Assembly: GCA_023091735.1 (NCBI GenBank)
Contig: JALKBU010000084.1
Span: 25,904-89,903, forward strand
DNA from: Trichomonas tenax
Lineage: Eukaryota; Parabasalia; Trichomonadida; Trichomonadidae
Length of the DNA stretch: 64,000 bases
Direction of reading: 5' to 3'
Of this stretch, positions 1 through 9,890 are shown piece after piece. Below the pieces are notes generated by a model, which saw nothing but the letters and a program-made list of their open reading frames with translations, had not been told where the DNA came from and made no database searches. Every line of letters starts with the position of its first letter. Within the stretch, counting starts at the first letter, position 1. Both the position numbers and the translations under genes were made by a program.

Positions 1-223
1 CTAATATTTTGAAATCTTTACATGACACATAACAAAATATTAAATAGTTTACAATGCAAAAATCATACTTCAACAAAATTATATGTCAAAATTACTCTAT
101 CAAGATTTTTCAAGAGTGGAAATCAGAAAGTTCTGTGCATTTGAGCTAAAACAGCTGTTAATGCATGAAATCGAAACGAAATTATAGGACGATATCGTCG
201 CCGGTTTTCAGAAAAAACTAAGA
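1..223. other. upstream region of the first gene
   Basis: No gene is visible. A TTTACATGACA copy lies at 17-27, about 200 bases before the first ATG. The rest is AT-rich leader sequence. Confidence 0.5.
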
Positions 224-2437
224 ATGGGAGACCCTGACACAGGATCGGCTCCAGGCGTAGAAAAGCCGACAGTGAAGCCATGGGTACTCAACTTGTACCG
301 TGTTTTCGTTGTCTGCTCCGTTCTCTTGGTTTACGTCGGCTCTATGTTTATGACTTATTGCGTTCTCGCAGATATTGTCTTCCAAGTCACACTCCTCTTC
401 GTCCGCATCACGAAGCTCTTCGAACCACCGCCGCAAATTAGCGATGGAATCTTCAATGAAAGGACTGTTGATAAAATCAAGCTTGTCGCACAAATTTGCT
501 GGTGCCTTTACTCATTCTCCATCGTTGGACTCATTTTCCACATCATTATGAAGCAATTCTTATCATTCTTCAAGACATTGTGGAGCTCCCTCTCAACAGA
601 AAACGTTTTGAAGCTTCTTGGCTCTATTTTCCAAAATCCTACAATCAACAAGAGAGCTGCATACATTTCAATCATCGCTTTCATGACATATTTCGTAATC
701 ATGGTTGTCTGCATTGCTTTAGAGATATGCATTGTCGGACAAGTTGTTTACTCAGCGATTTTTGTCGTACTGTTCTTTGTTCCTGTTATTTGGGGTGTTT
801 TGTTGCTAATGTGGGATTCATGGAGAGTTGCGATTATTTCCTTGACGGGTAAGTATTCTAAGTACACATTCAAGCCATCTAATCCGTTTCCAAACTTCCC
901 ATTCCCAACAGATCTCCTCGATCCTGCTCGTCTCAGAGATCAGACCGAATTCTTGAATTTTGTATGCGATGACCGCACAAACATTTATTTAACTGACGGA
1001 CATTTGACAAAGAAAATATTTGGCTTGCTGCACATTATTGCTTTGCTGATTGGTGCAGGATGCAGAATTTACTTGATGGTTACACCAGGACTTGATTATT
1101 CATATTCCGGATTTATCATTATTGCATTTTATTTCTTCTGCGCACCATTCATTGTCTTTTGCAACGTATTCTCGACCTTCTTACCTGAAGATGTTTTCAA
1201 GGATGAGAAGCTCGAGGTAAGCTCCACCTATCAGTCATCTACAAAGAGATCATTCGATAAGGGTTCCATTCACTTAATGTTCTATGTTTCTTTGGCTTTA
1301 TATGTTGTAATTTTCATTTTGCTCATCGTTCTTAGCGCCTTCATCCTCCTGTGGGAGCGTCCTGAAGTTAAATACCGTTATAAGTTCTACACAAACTCAT
1401 CACTTCTTCAAGCGAAGTGGACAATTTTACCTTCAACAGCAACAACATGTAATATCGATATTAAAGGCATGACATTCTCCCAGTTGTCTGCTCTTCCAAT
1501 TCTTTCTTATTTCACTGACACCGATCCGAGATATAGCGAGATAAATGAACATAATAGGAAAGTTATCCTTGGTATGGCGCTCTCAAGTCTCAAAGACAGA
1601 AAGGTTACAGAGTACCACGATGACGAACTTGCTGATGGTCTTCATATTCGTGATAGGAAGCTTCATATTTTTGTTATTCATGGTCTCAGATCACCATTGG
1701 ATTGGATTCTTTTCTTCGAGCAAGTAATCCAGGATAAATTCAGCGCAATTATTAACACTATTGTTCCATTTTATTCAACAGTTTCGGGATTTCTCAGAGT
1801 CCCTCTGATTTACGCTAACCAACTTTTCACCGAAGCCACAGGATGCAAATTCTTGAGTGTCGATAAAGCACACAGGATTGAGCAACAAATTATCACAAAC
1901 TCAATTCCAAAGGCCAAAAGCTGGGAATCATATACAAATGTTGCTGTAGGACATTTTACCGGTGGTTATTTCGCAAAATATCTTGGATCCTTTAACCAAG
2001 GTATGAATAGCAAAGGTCAGAGAAAGATTTTCTACATGTTTAAGCAATCTATTCCTCAGCGTCCAAACATTACTGCAGTTGGTTTTGATTCATTGCCTTT
2101 CTATTATTTCCAGCTTGGTATTAACCAGACATTTGAAAAGAAGTTTGGTATGTCTGTAAATGTTCACTCCAATAATTTAGTCGGTCATCCTGAAGAAATG
2201 ACACTAAACAACTTCCAGCGTAATCGCTATGGTACTTTCCCTGACGCTGTTGAAAGCTTCTGCCAGTCTGTTGCTATGTGCTCTAACACTAGATTTGAAA
2301 TCGACTTCTGCTGGACAATCCTTGGTGAAAAGACATGGCTGGAGTATCTTGCAGGTTATGGCCGTTACATGAAGCCTGGCAATACCAGCGAATCCGGTTT
2401 GAGTGTTGTCACTGATAAGGAAGGATTGAATCTTTAA
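224..2437 (+). CDS. multi-pass membrane protein with degenerate lipase-like C-terminal domain
   Basis: A 737-residue protein starting at the ATG at 224. The N-terminal 380 residues or so carry several long hydrophobic segments (near residues 25-60, 90-110, 145-195, 265-320 and 350-375), so it is an integral membrane protein. The C-terminal part resembles a soluble alpha/beta-hydrolase of the lipase type: a beta-strand running into IHG near residue 484, and GHFTGG near residue 576 where active lipases have GHSxGG. The nucleophile serine is thus phenylalanine, and I infer that classical hydrolase activity is lost. Codon use leans towards C-ending codons, as expected for a well-expressed gene. 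Its function is unknown; a membrane-anchored lipase pseudoenzyme is the best description. The architecture is seen directly; the lipase relationship is inferred from short motifs. Confidence 0.8.
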   Translation: MGDPDTGSAPGVEKPTVKPWVLNLYRVFVVCSVLLVYVGSMFMTYCVLADIVFQVTLLFVRITKLFEPPPQISDGIFNERTVDKIKLVAQICWCLYSFSIVGLIFHIIMKQFLSFFKTLWSSLSTENVLKLLGSIFQNPTINKRAAYISIIAFMTYFVIMVVCIALEICIVGQVVYSAIFVVLFFVPVIWGVLLLMWDSWRVAIISLTGKYSKYTFKPSNPFPNFPFPTDLLDPARLRDQTEFLNFVCDDRTNIYLTDGHLTKKIFGLLHIIALLIGAGCRIYLMVTPGLDYSYSGFIIIAFYFFCAPFIVFCNVFSTFLPEDVFKDEKLEVSSTYQSSTKRSFDKGSIHLMFYVSLALYVVIFILLIVLSAFILLWERPEVKYRYKFYTNSSLLQAKWTILPSTATTCNIDIKGMTFSQLSALPILSYFTDTDPRYSEINEHNRKVILGMALSSLKDRKVTEYHDDELADGLHIRDRKLHIFVIHGLRSPLDWILFFEQVIQDKFSAIINTIVPFYSTVSGFLRVPLIYANQLFTEATGCKFLSVDKAHRIEQQIITNSIPKAKSWESYTNVAVGHFTGGYFAKYLGSFNQGMNSKGQRKIFYMFKQSIPQRPNITAVGFDSLPFYYFQLGINQTFEKKFGMSVNVHSNNLVGHPEEMTLNNFQRNRYGTFPDAVESFCQSVAMCSNTRFEIDFCWTILGEKTWLEYLAGYGRYMKPGNTSESGLSVVTDKEGLNL

Positions 2438-2518
2438 TACTATCTTAATGAGGTAAAAAAATAAAACTGTGATTAACATTTTAAAATCTTTAAAAACAAA
2501 CAAAATATAAGTATACAA

Positions 2519-3628
2519 TCAATCATTCTTAGTCTGAACTTCAAAGGGATCGATAATGATGATTAGAGTATATAAATCAATCTCTAAGAAAAACAGAGAG
2601 AAATAAACTGCGAAAACAGAAATAAAGAAAATGACAATGCACTGTATCAGAGTTTGGTAAAATGGGCGTGAATAAAACTCTGGATAGATCGTCAGTATAT
2701 CTTCATTTGTTAGCAGAACTCGTGGGTGACTTAATCTTCTATAGTTATCTTTGAGTTCCGGAATGTTATTTGGAGCAAAATCTTCTTTTTTAACGAAGTG
2801 GAACATCTCCATCGCCAGATTGATCCATTCGTTATAAAGATGAGATGTTGGATTCTCCCATGGTATATATGCATCCTCGTACCTCACAGAGATAATCCTT
2901 GGATCTTCGAGGTTCAAAATTCGATTTTTCTCATCAACCCGATTTCCTGGATATGTGTATTGATACCAAAAAGGCATCGAAATCATCGAAGAGTTAAAGA
3001 AACCGATAATCATGGGAAGAATCAAATCAGTCATGCGCTTGCTCTGTGGGAGCCTCGAATTTTCAACGTATATGTTGCAATAAGTGTCTTCCAATCTCTT
3101 CTTGTCTTTCTTCGATGGTTTAATCAGAAGATAGTCGATATTAGGAAATGGACCTAAATGACTCATTCCCCAATATTTAGAGTTAGGTGGCGCAGCAGGT
3201 GGCGGAACTTTGAACACAGAAGATGGATCCTTTCTAAAGTAGCAATTTGGCTGAATCAACAAAATTGATTTATATTGTTCGAAATTCCAACCGTTGAGAA
3301 AGAAGAACATTTTGCCTTCATATAAGTAACTTCCTGCAATTGCGCATGATGGTGTTGTGTAAGGAATGCGAATAACTGAAGTATAAACTTTTCGCAAATT
3401 TTTAATTTCGTCTTTTCGTAAATTAAGCTCTTGTGGGATCATTATTATCCGATCATAACTTTTGGAATACTTTCTAAGCGAAAAACCTAAAGTCAGGGCG
3501 TTTATTACATTTGAATCTTTATATTCTTGTGAATTAATATATGTAACATAAGCATACTCTGATTTTTGGCTCGAAATATCACTGCTATTAAAGGAATGAA
3601 CTGCTGTTATAAGTAAAATAACAATCAT
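2519..3628 (-). CDS. glycosyltransferase family 8-like membrane protein, probably degenerate
   Basis: A 369-residue protein. It opens with a short hydrophobic leader (about 12 residues, ER-signal-like). A GT8/glycogenin-type fold follows: AYVTYINSQEY, then NALTLGFSLRKY, then a segment matching the family's sugar-nucleotide site. Where GT8 enzymes carry the metal-binding DxD (usually LDAD), this protein reads LIQPNCYF, so the aspartates are missing. A hydrophobic stretch near residues 327-355 should anchor the C terminus, leaving a short tail. The start is an ATG, and AAGTGACATTTC lies 12-23 bases upstream. The gene faces and nearly abuts the 3' end of the membrane-protein gene to its left. 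It could be a catalytically dead GT8 homologue or one using other residues. The fold call is fairly sure, activity doubtful. Confidence 0.75.
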   Translation of the reverse strand: MIVILLITAVHSFNSSDISSQKSEYAYVTYINSQEYKDSNVINALTLGFSLRKYSKSYDRIIMIPQELNLRKDEIKNLRKVYTSVIRIPYTTPSCAIAGSYLYEGKMFFFLNGWNFEQYKSILLIQPNCYFRKDPSSVFKVPPPAAPPNSKYWGMSHLGPFPNIDYLLIKPSKKDKKRLEDTYCNIYVENSRLPQSKRMTDLILPMIIGFFNSSMISMPFWYQYTYPGNRVDEKNRILNLEDPRIISVRYEDAYIPWENPTSHLYNEWINLAMEMFHFVKKEDFAPNNIPELKDNYRRLSHPRVLLTNEDILTIYPEFYSRPFYQTLIQCIVIFFISVFAVYFSLFFLEIDLYTLIIIIDPFEVQTKND

Positions 3629-3730
3629 TCATTTAAAAGAAATGTCACTTAATATATGCCACGTAAACTACACAATGACGATATTTGATCATTTACATAA
3701 CAAAATACACTTTACATTTCGGAATTTAAT

Positions 3731-3782
3731 TTTACATGACAAACTCTTAATTTTTATTTTCAATATTAGATTTTACATGACA
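3731..3782. promoter_or_regulatory. two TTTACATGACA motif copies
   Basis: TTTACATGACA occurs at 3731-3741 and again at 3772-3782. A weaker TATTACACGACA copy follows. They lie about 100-150 bases upstream of the GT8-like gene on the minus strand. The same 11-mer recurs near many starts in the window. Confidence 0.45.
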
Positions 3783-3881
3783 AATATTATTATTACACGA
3801 CAAAAAATATCTATTTTATAAAAAGAACAAAAAATTGAGTTTATAAATAACAAAACAATAGTATAATTAATATATTAAGAA

Positions 3882-5777
3882 TCAAACATCGTCTCCGTGG
3901 AAGATATAACATGGAATTTCGTCTGAACCTACATCCATAAATACACTATCCAATGAATCTTTTCTGATGTAAATAAGAACATACGCAGAATATGGTTTCT
4001 CTCTTACTAGAGAGCTCATCAAATATAAGGAAGATGAGGACCAAGGACCACCAGCATTATCGAGAACTGCTTGTTCTTCTGTTGCTTGTGTTACAGAACT
4101 ATCATTGAATTTGTTCCATTCGTCATCAACATTCAAGAAAGCGTAGTAGTGACCAGCAATTGAAGATCCATTGTGAACGAGGACTCCAAACAGTTTGTAG
4201 TCTGCTGGTTCTTCACATCCTTCTGCAAGGAACTTCTTTAAATCAATATCTGTCCGAAAATCAAGTTTGGAATTAATCTTGTGAGTGCCTCTTATATCAG
4301 AGCTGAATCTATTCAGAAGAAGACAGAGGACTTTTGGAAGGTGCGAGAATCTAGTGAAATATATCGCATTCTGTTTTCCAAACTCACCAGTATCGTATTG
4401 ACTGTCACCAACTAATTCTTCTTGCTCTGTGTATTGTTCGAATGATTCTTCTAAGTTTGATACACTTTCAACAGGCATTTGAAGATCATAGAATGAGCCT
4501 TCAAGTTTTTTGGTGTAATCTATTTCTGTGCATTTAACAATTGATTGTGTTGTGCCTTTAAAAATATCAGCGATAGTATTTTTGTGTTCTGTATTTTTCA
4601 ATCTTTCTTCTAATGCGTCCAAAAGCAAGCGCGCGAATTCTTCTATGTCATGTTGTTTCAATATTTCCGATTCTGTCCATCCAAATGATTTCGTGAGTTC
4701 CTCTGTCGATGCAGGTCTACTGCCTATTTGCAAATTAGCAAATAGTCTCTGCAAAGCTAAAGGAATCGTCAATTTCTTTGCCTTCACATCAGCAGATGTA
4801 TCTATTCTATATATCAATGATCTAAAGACAGGAATATGATAGAGTGCTTGCAAAAAGCTGTTCATGTAACATGTGCATCCTTGGTTCATAATTCCGTTAT
4901 ATTTTGGCCTAACAGGAGTTGTTGAAGAGCTGTCTGATATCAAAATTGGCGAAAGTTTGGTTCTTAGTGGCGAATCATGTTTGAAAATTAAATCATCATC
5001 TAAGTCTTCAAAAGGCTTTGGAAAACCATCAAAATCGTCATCTGTATCCTTTTTGAAAATGTAATCTGGCTTTTTTGGTTGATTTTTTTCCAATATAGGT
5101 TTTTCAGGAATTATCGGTTTTTCTTGTTTGAGTTGTTCATACACTGCTCTGTTCAGTTGATTATTCTTGTTTGCTACCGGAATCTTGAGAACTAATTTTT
5201 TCAATAATTCTTCTTCATGTTTTTGCTGTTTTGCGGGTGAATCAGTAATATGATCGTCAATTTCTATCTTTTTATGATCTGCTGGAGGCTTACTAAATTC
5301 AGGTTCAATTAATGGACTTGGCTTATAAGTATTTTTCGGTGGTTTCACTTTAGATGGAGTAAACTTGAAGAGCAGCCTGAGGATGTTGTTGAAAATCATA
5401 TCATTTACTGATTCGTTTGAGATTAAAGTTTCAAAAGTATACGAATTTGTGTTATTTTCGAAAAATATCTGTCTGAATCGAGTAACGGAAACATCTTCAT
5501 CATTTTGGTCGACGATTTCAAGTGTTATTCCCACTTTTGAAGGTGGTCCTGATAACATTTTGATTTTGAAAGCCAAAAATCGTGGTAAACTCTTTAGCAG
5601 AACTATTTTGAACGAATAATCATCGAATTCAATGATTTTTTCAATATCGTTATTTAAAATATCCCAATCATTGATGTTCCAGAGGAATTTATCCTTCATT
5701 TTGTCGATAGAAATGTTGGAAAAAGAGACATTTGACCACCCACTTCCAACATCGCTATCGCTTTCTGATTCAAACAT
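3882..5777 (-). CDS. USP7-like ubiquitin carboxyl-terminal hydrolase
   Basis: A 631-residue deubiquitinase cleaving ubiquitin from substrates. The frame is open to 5855, but I take the ATG at 5775-5777 (MFESESDSDVG), because the TGACATGTAAA motif lies about 40 bases upstream of it and the extra 26 codons look like leader. An N-terminal MATH-like beta domain covers about residues 30-140. A low-complexity linker follows (to about 285). The USP catalytic domain comes next. Its Cys box is GIMNQGCTCYMNSFLQ, close to the NQGxTCYMNS form of USP7, with catalytic Cys near 303. HDIEEFARLLLD is the QQD-box equivalent. The His box is VHNGSSIAGHYYAFLN, followed by FNDSSV supplying the third residue. All three catalytic positions are present, so it should be active. 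USP7's C-terminal UBL array is absent, so this is a compact version. Confidence 0.9.
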   Translation of the reverse strand: MFESESDSDVGSGWSNVSFSNISIDKMKDKFLWNINDWDILNNDIEKIIEFDDYSFKIVLLKSLPRFLAFKIKMLSGPPSKVGITLEIVDQNDEDVSVTRFRQIFFENNTNSYTFETLISNESVNDMIFNNILRLLFKFTPSKVKPPKNTYKPSPLIEPEFSKPPADHKKIEIDDHITDSPAKQQKHEEELLKKLVLKIPVANKNNQLNRAVYEQLKQEKPIIPEKPILEKNQPKKPDYIFKKDTDDDFDGFPKPFEDLDDDLIFKHDSPLRTKLSPILISDSSSTTPVRPKYNGIMNQGCTCYMNSFLQALYHIPVFRSLIYRIDTSADVKAKKLTIPLALQRLFANLQIGSRPASTEELTKSFGWTESEILKQHDIEEFARLLLDALEERLKNTEHKNTIADIFKGTTQSIVKCTEIDYTKKLEGSFYDLQMPVESVSNLEESFEQYTEQEELVGDSQYDTGEFGKQNAIYFTRFSHLPKVLCLLLNRFSSDIRGTHKINSKLDFRTDIDLKKFLAEGCEEPADYKLFGVLVHNGSSIAGHYYAFLNVDDEWNKFNDSSVTQATEEQAVLDNAGGPWSSSSLYLMSSLVREKPYSAYVLIYIRKDSLDSVFMDVGSDEIPCYIFHGDDV

Positions 5778-5816
5778 TCGCAAATAAACTTTTTGACACT
5801 TGAAATTTTTATAATT

Positions 5817-5827
5817 TTTACATGTCA
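5817..5827. promoter_or_regulatory. TTTACATGTCA motif upstream of the USP7-like gene
   Basis: A copy of the recurrent 11-mer lies 40 bases upstream of the chosen USP start. It reads TGACATGTAAA on the coding strand. A second partial unit (TTGACACTTG) lies between it and the ATG. Confidence 0.5.
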
Positions 5828-5855
5828 AATTTAAATAATATCTCCGATTTCCCAA

Positions 5856-6182
5856 ACAAAACCATGCTCAGCCATTTTAACAAACAACCATAAATTCATT
5901 TCCTCAATTTATACATATTTTCCATCATAACTAGTTGATATATAACAATAATTTAATTTGATAATATTATTCTGAAACTAGTCCAAACACTTTATTATTT
6001 TGCTCAACAAACGTATGAAAGCACATATTCATAATGTTTTTTGGTTCCATCTTATGTTTATTATCATTTGAATTTTGAAATATTCTTTTTGTTGAGATAG
6101 TTATTACTGATTGACAAGAACAGTCATTTAAAAACAAATTTAAATGTCAATTTATGTTATCAAAAAAAATTCATAATTAATA
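5856..6182. other. AT-rich intergenic stretch
   Basis: I see no gene, RNA or repeat here. Confidence 0.4.
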
Positions 6183-7597
6183 TCATTCTTCGAGAGGGTC
6201 AAGTTCTCTTCCAAACTTAGAAATTTCATCCTTCAGTTTCAAATAGTCTTGCTTAATAGATTCCAATAATTGAACAATCTTTTGCCTTCTTCTACCATAC
6301 TTTTCGACATTAACTTCATACTCTTTCACAACACCTTCGATCTTAGTCTTATCCATGTTAAGTTCGAGTACAGGAATCTCTTCGATGTTCGCTGCCTGCA
6401 TGTCTATTCTATCGTGCATAGTCTTAATCCTGTTATCCATCGTGTTAAGGATACTTTTAACATAAGAATTATACTTGCGAAGGAAGTCGAGATATTCGAG
6501 ACCAGTACTGAGCATTCTGTCTGTGGTGTTCGAATCGAGCTCCTTGAGAGAGGCGACGCCCTTGTCAATCAACTGGCGAGTGTTTTGAAGGCTTTCTTGA
6601 TGCATTGTGAGACGAGTTTCGTTGTTTGTTTCATCTTCGTTAGAATTGCTGAGTTCGTGCTGAGATTTAGTGAGTTCTTCAACTTCCTTCTGCAATTCGT
6701 TGCGTTTTGCCGTAAATTCTTCGACTAATTTTTGATATTTAGCTAATTCAGCAGAAACAGACTCTAACTCGGCCTGCTTCTGTGTGAGCTGATCAGTAAC
6801 AGTACGATGAGACTCACGAGTTGCGCAGTTTGCTGTTCTACTTGCCTGCATTCTGTCTCTCATTGCTTTCTCGTTCTCTTCGAGCGTATTGCACATAGAA
6901 GTGACGTTCTGGCAGTTGACACCAACCTGGTCTTTGTATTTTCCGATTGAAAGGAAGGCCTGTTTGAATTGATTATTTATCGCTGCGTGTTGAACCAATG
7001 ACTCTTTACACTTCTTGTATTGGTTGAGCGGCGGCCTTTCTATGTTGTGTGCTTCGTCTATAACTTTCTGGCATGTCAACATGACTTTTTCTTCAGCTGA
7101 TTTAACTGGATCCAAAGTTGTCGATAAGAGGTTTGTTGCTGCGTCCAAGATGTTGTCATCGTTCTTGCTGTCGATGGAGCGCTCAACTCCAGCTAGTAAA
7201 GCGTACATCGGCGGATCATCTTTTGCAAGGTCTGCTGGGGTCTTTTTCTCGTCGTTTTCCTCGACTGTCGATGCACCTGCTTCGATAAGTAAATGCGCGG
7301 CGTTAAGTTTATGCTTTTGTGCGGCTACATGAAGTGGAGTTGAATAAATTTAAAAATGAATACCATCTTTCGCTTTAGCTGCGAGATCGGCTCCTATAAA
7401 GATTAAGTATGTGATAACTTCCGGTTGTCCTGAAGCTGCTGCCCAATGGAGTGCTGTAAAATAAGATTAAAATGAATTCCGCATTTATCAACTGTATTAA
7501 CAGGAACACCATCTTCAATAAATTTCTTTAGAGCTTCAACATTACCGTTCTTTGCTGCTTGAATAAATTTAACAATCACTGCTGGTGAAATACTCAT
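6183..7597 (-). CDS. ankyrin-repeat and coiled-coil protein, interrupted by two short inserts
   Basis: Three open blocks on the minus strand (7597-7477, 7459-7361 and 7342-6183) belong to one protein. The N terminus has one helical unit and then two ankyrin repeats, recognisable by TALHWAAASGQPEVI and TPLHVAAQKH. About 340 residues of coiled coil follow, with heptads through much of the C-terminal two thirds. Inserts of 17 and 18 bases break the frame or add a stop at the same place in the two consecutive repeats, directly before the Thr of the TALH and TPLH motifs. Removing both gives 1380 coding bases (459 residues) with no other lesion. I infer a real gene with ultra-short introns or another removed element, rather than a pseudogene. 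The start is the ATG at 7595-7597. A protein-interaction or cytoskeletal role is likely. Confidence 0.75.
7343..7360 (-). other. 18 bp insert in the ankyrin gene (candidate ultra-short intron)
   Basis: On the coding strand it reads TTCATTTTTAAATTTATT. It lies between a Gly codon and the ACT of TPLH and brings an in-frame TAA. It starts and ends like the sister insert at 7460-7476. Boundaries are uncertain by a few bases. Confidence 0.55.
7460..7476 (-). other. 17 bp insert in the ankyrin gene (candidate ultra-short intron)
   Basis: On the coding strand it reads TTCATTTTAATCTTATT. It shifts the frame just before the Thr of TALHW. A longer reading of 26 bases, from GAATTC to ACAG, would also keep frame but would remove the conserved Gly-x-Thr. 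Confidence 0.55.
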
Positions 7598-8043
7598 CCA
7601 CCCTTTTTATACGTTAATTAAATATTTGTCAAGTAATGTCAAAATATTTTTACATGACAAAAATATTGATCTCCTTTTTTTTATCACGATCTCATATAAT
7701 TTAGCGCTAATTATTAATTTCAATATTATATTAATAATCAAGAGAATTAAATGATCATTGTTTTATAATGATATTTTCATTATTATAATGAATATCAAAT
7801 CGTATTTTTTCATGTATTGATATTATCGATGCGTTCATCGTTATAACAAATGAAACAGATAATATCTAATTCAATAACAATAGTTAATAAATATAATAAA
7901 TTGGTAATGTTAAACAAATGATATTGATCAATTTCATATCAAATTGCAAACATGTATAAAATACAATTAACTTATGTGTCATATTGTTAAATGGCCTTTA
8001 TCATAATAAAAAAGAATGCAATTAAAATAATAAATGTTTAAAA
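7598..8043. other. AT-rich intergenic region with one motif copy
   Basis: TTTACATGACA at 7649-7659 lies about 55 bases upstream of the ankyrin gene start. The remainder is very AT-rich, with no gene seen. Confidence 0.45.
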
Positions 8044-9177
8044 TTAGTTGTTAGGGAATGCCTTCATCCACTTCTCTTGGAATTCCTTAACCTGGTCCTT
8101 AGAAATGTTCTTCATTGATTCGTCTTCTTCAACATTGCCATCTGGATAAATGATTCTGCAGAGTGACGCCGACTGATTGCCAATCTCTCTTATCTCTGTG
8201 ATGATAACAATGCCTGTTTCTTCAGACCTTTCCTTGCGAATGATGCGCTTGAAGCCTCCCTTCTTTGTGATTGTTCTTGTTTCGCATGTCATATCTTCAT
8301 TTTCAAGTGGGATTTCATCGTTTGGTTGTTGCTTCTTCTCAATTGGTTTTTCTTCATGCTTTTCAACTTCAGCTGGTTTTTCTTCTGGAATTTTCTCATT
8401 CTTTGGCTCTTCAACAGGTGTTTCTTCCTTTGTTTCATCATCTTCATCATCGTCTTCTGAGATACCAAGTTCCTTTTCAAGTTTCTCAATATCATCAACA
8501 TCATCCTCAGCATCACTCATTTCATTATTTTCAGCAATTTCTTCCTCTTCAGCAGCGATTTCTTCCTTCTCGAGAATGTTTTCGATTTCATCATTGTTTT
8601 CTTCTGGAACTACCATCTTTGCTAATTCTTCTTCATCCTTTGGAGAATCCTCAACCTTTGGCGTTTCTTCTTCCTTTGGTGTTTCTTCAATGATTGGAAT
8701 AACTTCTTCCTTTGGAGGTTCTTCGAACTTTGGTGGTTCTTCAAACTTTGGTTTCTCTTCGAATTTTGATGTCATTGCTGGGTAATCATCGAAGAAATCA
8801 TCCTCATTCATTGGATTTTCAGATGGAAACTTTGGTGGTGACATCTTTGGAAAGTCGTCATCAAAGATTGGTGTAGGATGTTCCTCAAACTTTGGAGGTG
8901 TCATTAATGGAAATTCGTTATTTGTTTCAGATTTTGGTTTTGGTGTTTCTTTTGGTTTCGCAATTTCTTCTTTCTTCATTTCTTGCTGCTTCTTTGGCTT
9001 GCTCTCCTTCTTTGACTGAGACTGCATTGATCTGAAGACAATGTACATCTGGTGGATGTCGAAAGCTGAGAACATGAGATCTCTCAACATCTGTTGTCTT
9101 TGAATGGCAGCAACAGTGTCGATGATGGAGGGGATCCTTCTGTAGTACATTGGACGCTCGAATAGTTCAAACATCAT
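8044..9177 (-). CDS. acidic low-complexity protein with conserved-looking ends
   Basis: A 377-residue protein of unknown function. The first 55 residues are aromatic and helical (FELFERPMYYRRIPS, then IQRQQMLRDLMFSAFDIHQMYIVFRSMQ). Residues 56-270 are disordered, rich in Glu, Pro and Lys, with short repeats built on PPKFEE and EETPKEE units. The last 90 residues form a compact beta-rich segment (MTCETRTITKKGGFKRIIRKER, then a strand ending RIIYPDGNVEEDE) and a helical tail. Structured ends joined by an acidic linker suggest an adaptor or chaperone-type partner, which is inference. It starts at tandem ATGs at 9172-9177; either could be used. Confidence 0.7.
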   Translation of the reverse strand: MMFELFERPMYYRRIPSIIDTVAAIQRQQMLRDLMFSAFDIHQMYIVFRSMQSQSKKESKPKKQQEMKKEEIAKPKETPKPKSETNNEFPLMTPPKFEEHPTPIFDDDFPKMSPPKFPSENPMNEDDFFDDYPAMTSKFEEKPKFEEPPKFEEPPKEEVIPIIEETPKEEETPKVEDSPKDEEELAKMVVPEENNDEIENILEKEEIAAEEEEIAENNEMSDAEDDVDDIEKLEKELGISEDDDEDDETKEETPVEEPKNEKIPEEKPAEVEKHEEKPIEKKQQPNDEIPLENEDMTCETRTITKKGGFKRIIRKERSEETGIVIITEIREIGNQSASLCRIIYPDGNVEEDESMKNISKDQVKEFQEKWMKAFPNN

Positions 9178-9890
9178 TAGAAATGAAGTGATTGATTTTC
9201 AAAATTTCTTCTTATAAATTTTCTGACAAAAATTGGCCGGCCAGATTTTTTGAGAATTTTTACGAAAGTCGCCGGATAAATATCTCGCGAAGTAAATTGT
9301 CCGGACCTCTCCTTATCAACTACAAAGCCTTGCAATGACATAAATACCATATTTCGATAATTAAAACACATTGAATACCTTGAAACAAATATTATTGATG
9401 AGATTAAATACAATTTCAACTAACGACATTTGCCAATGATCAGAAGTTTGGGAATAAACTATACCAGTAACCTTTTTTTTGTTTGGATAGTTGTTTTCTT
9501 TAAATTTTTGGTAAAATCAAAAAAGTTAACGTAACAATAGTTTTTAATATAGAACAAATCAAAAAGAAATCAATACTCAGGTGCAGCATAGCCATATTAA
9601 ATGAAATTCAATGAATCATTTCAATTTGAATAGAGAAAACCCCTCATCTTTTGGCTATATCACCAACTATTCTATGCAAGTAATATTTCAATCAAAAAGC
9701 AATTTGATAAAATAAATTTCGAATAACAATTTTAATTTTAAAAACCAAAACGCATAAATCATACCCTTTGTTTTTCGCTATTTATAGTTGAGCTGTGTTT
9801 GATATTATATTTAAAAACTAATCAATAACTTTAATATTTTCCTAAAATAACAAAATAAAATACAAAATATAGATAAATATATGTGGATTC
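9178..9890. other. intergenic region between two minus-strand genes
   Basis: An 80-codon minus-strand frame at 9177-9419 runs into the next gene's start but shows no domain or protein-like composition, so I treat it as leader. The rest is AT-rich with no recognised feature. Confidence 0.4.

Noticed and set aside
9177..9419. 80-codon minus-strand frame upstream of the acidic-protein gene
   Set aside because: It runs into the next gene's ATG region, has no domain and the composition of leader DNA.
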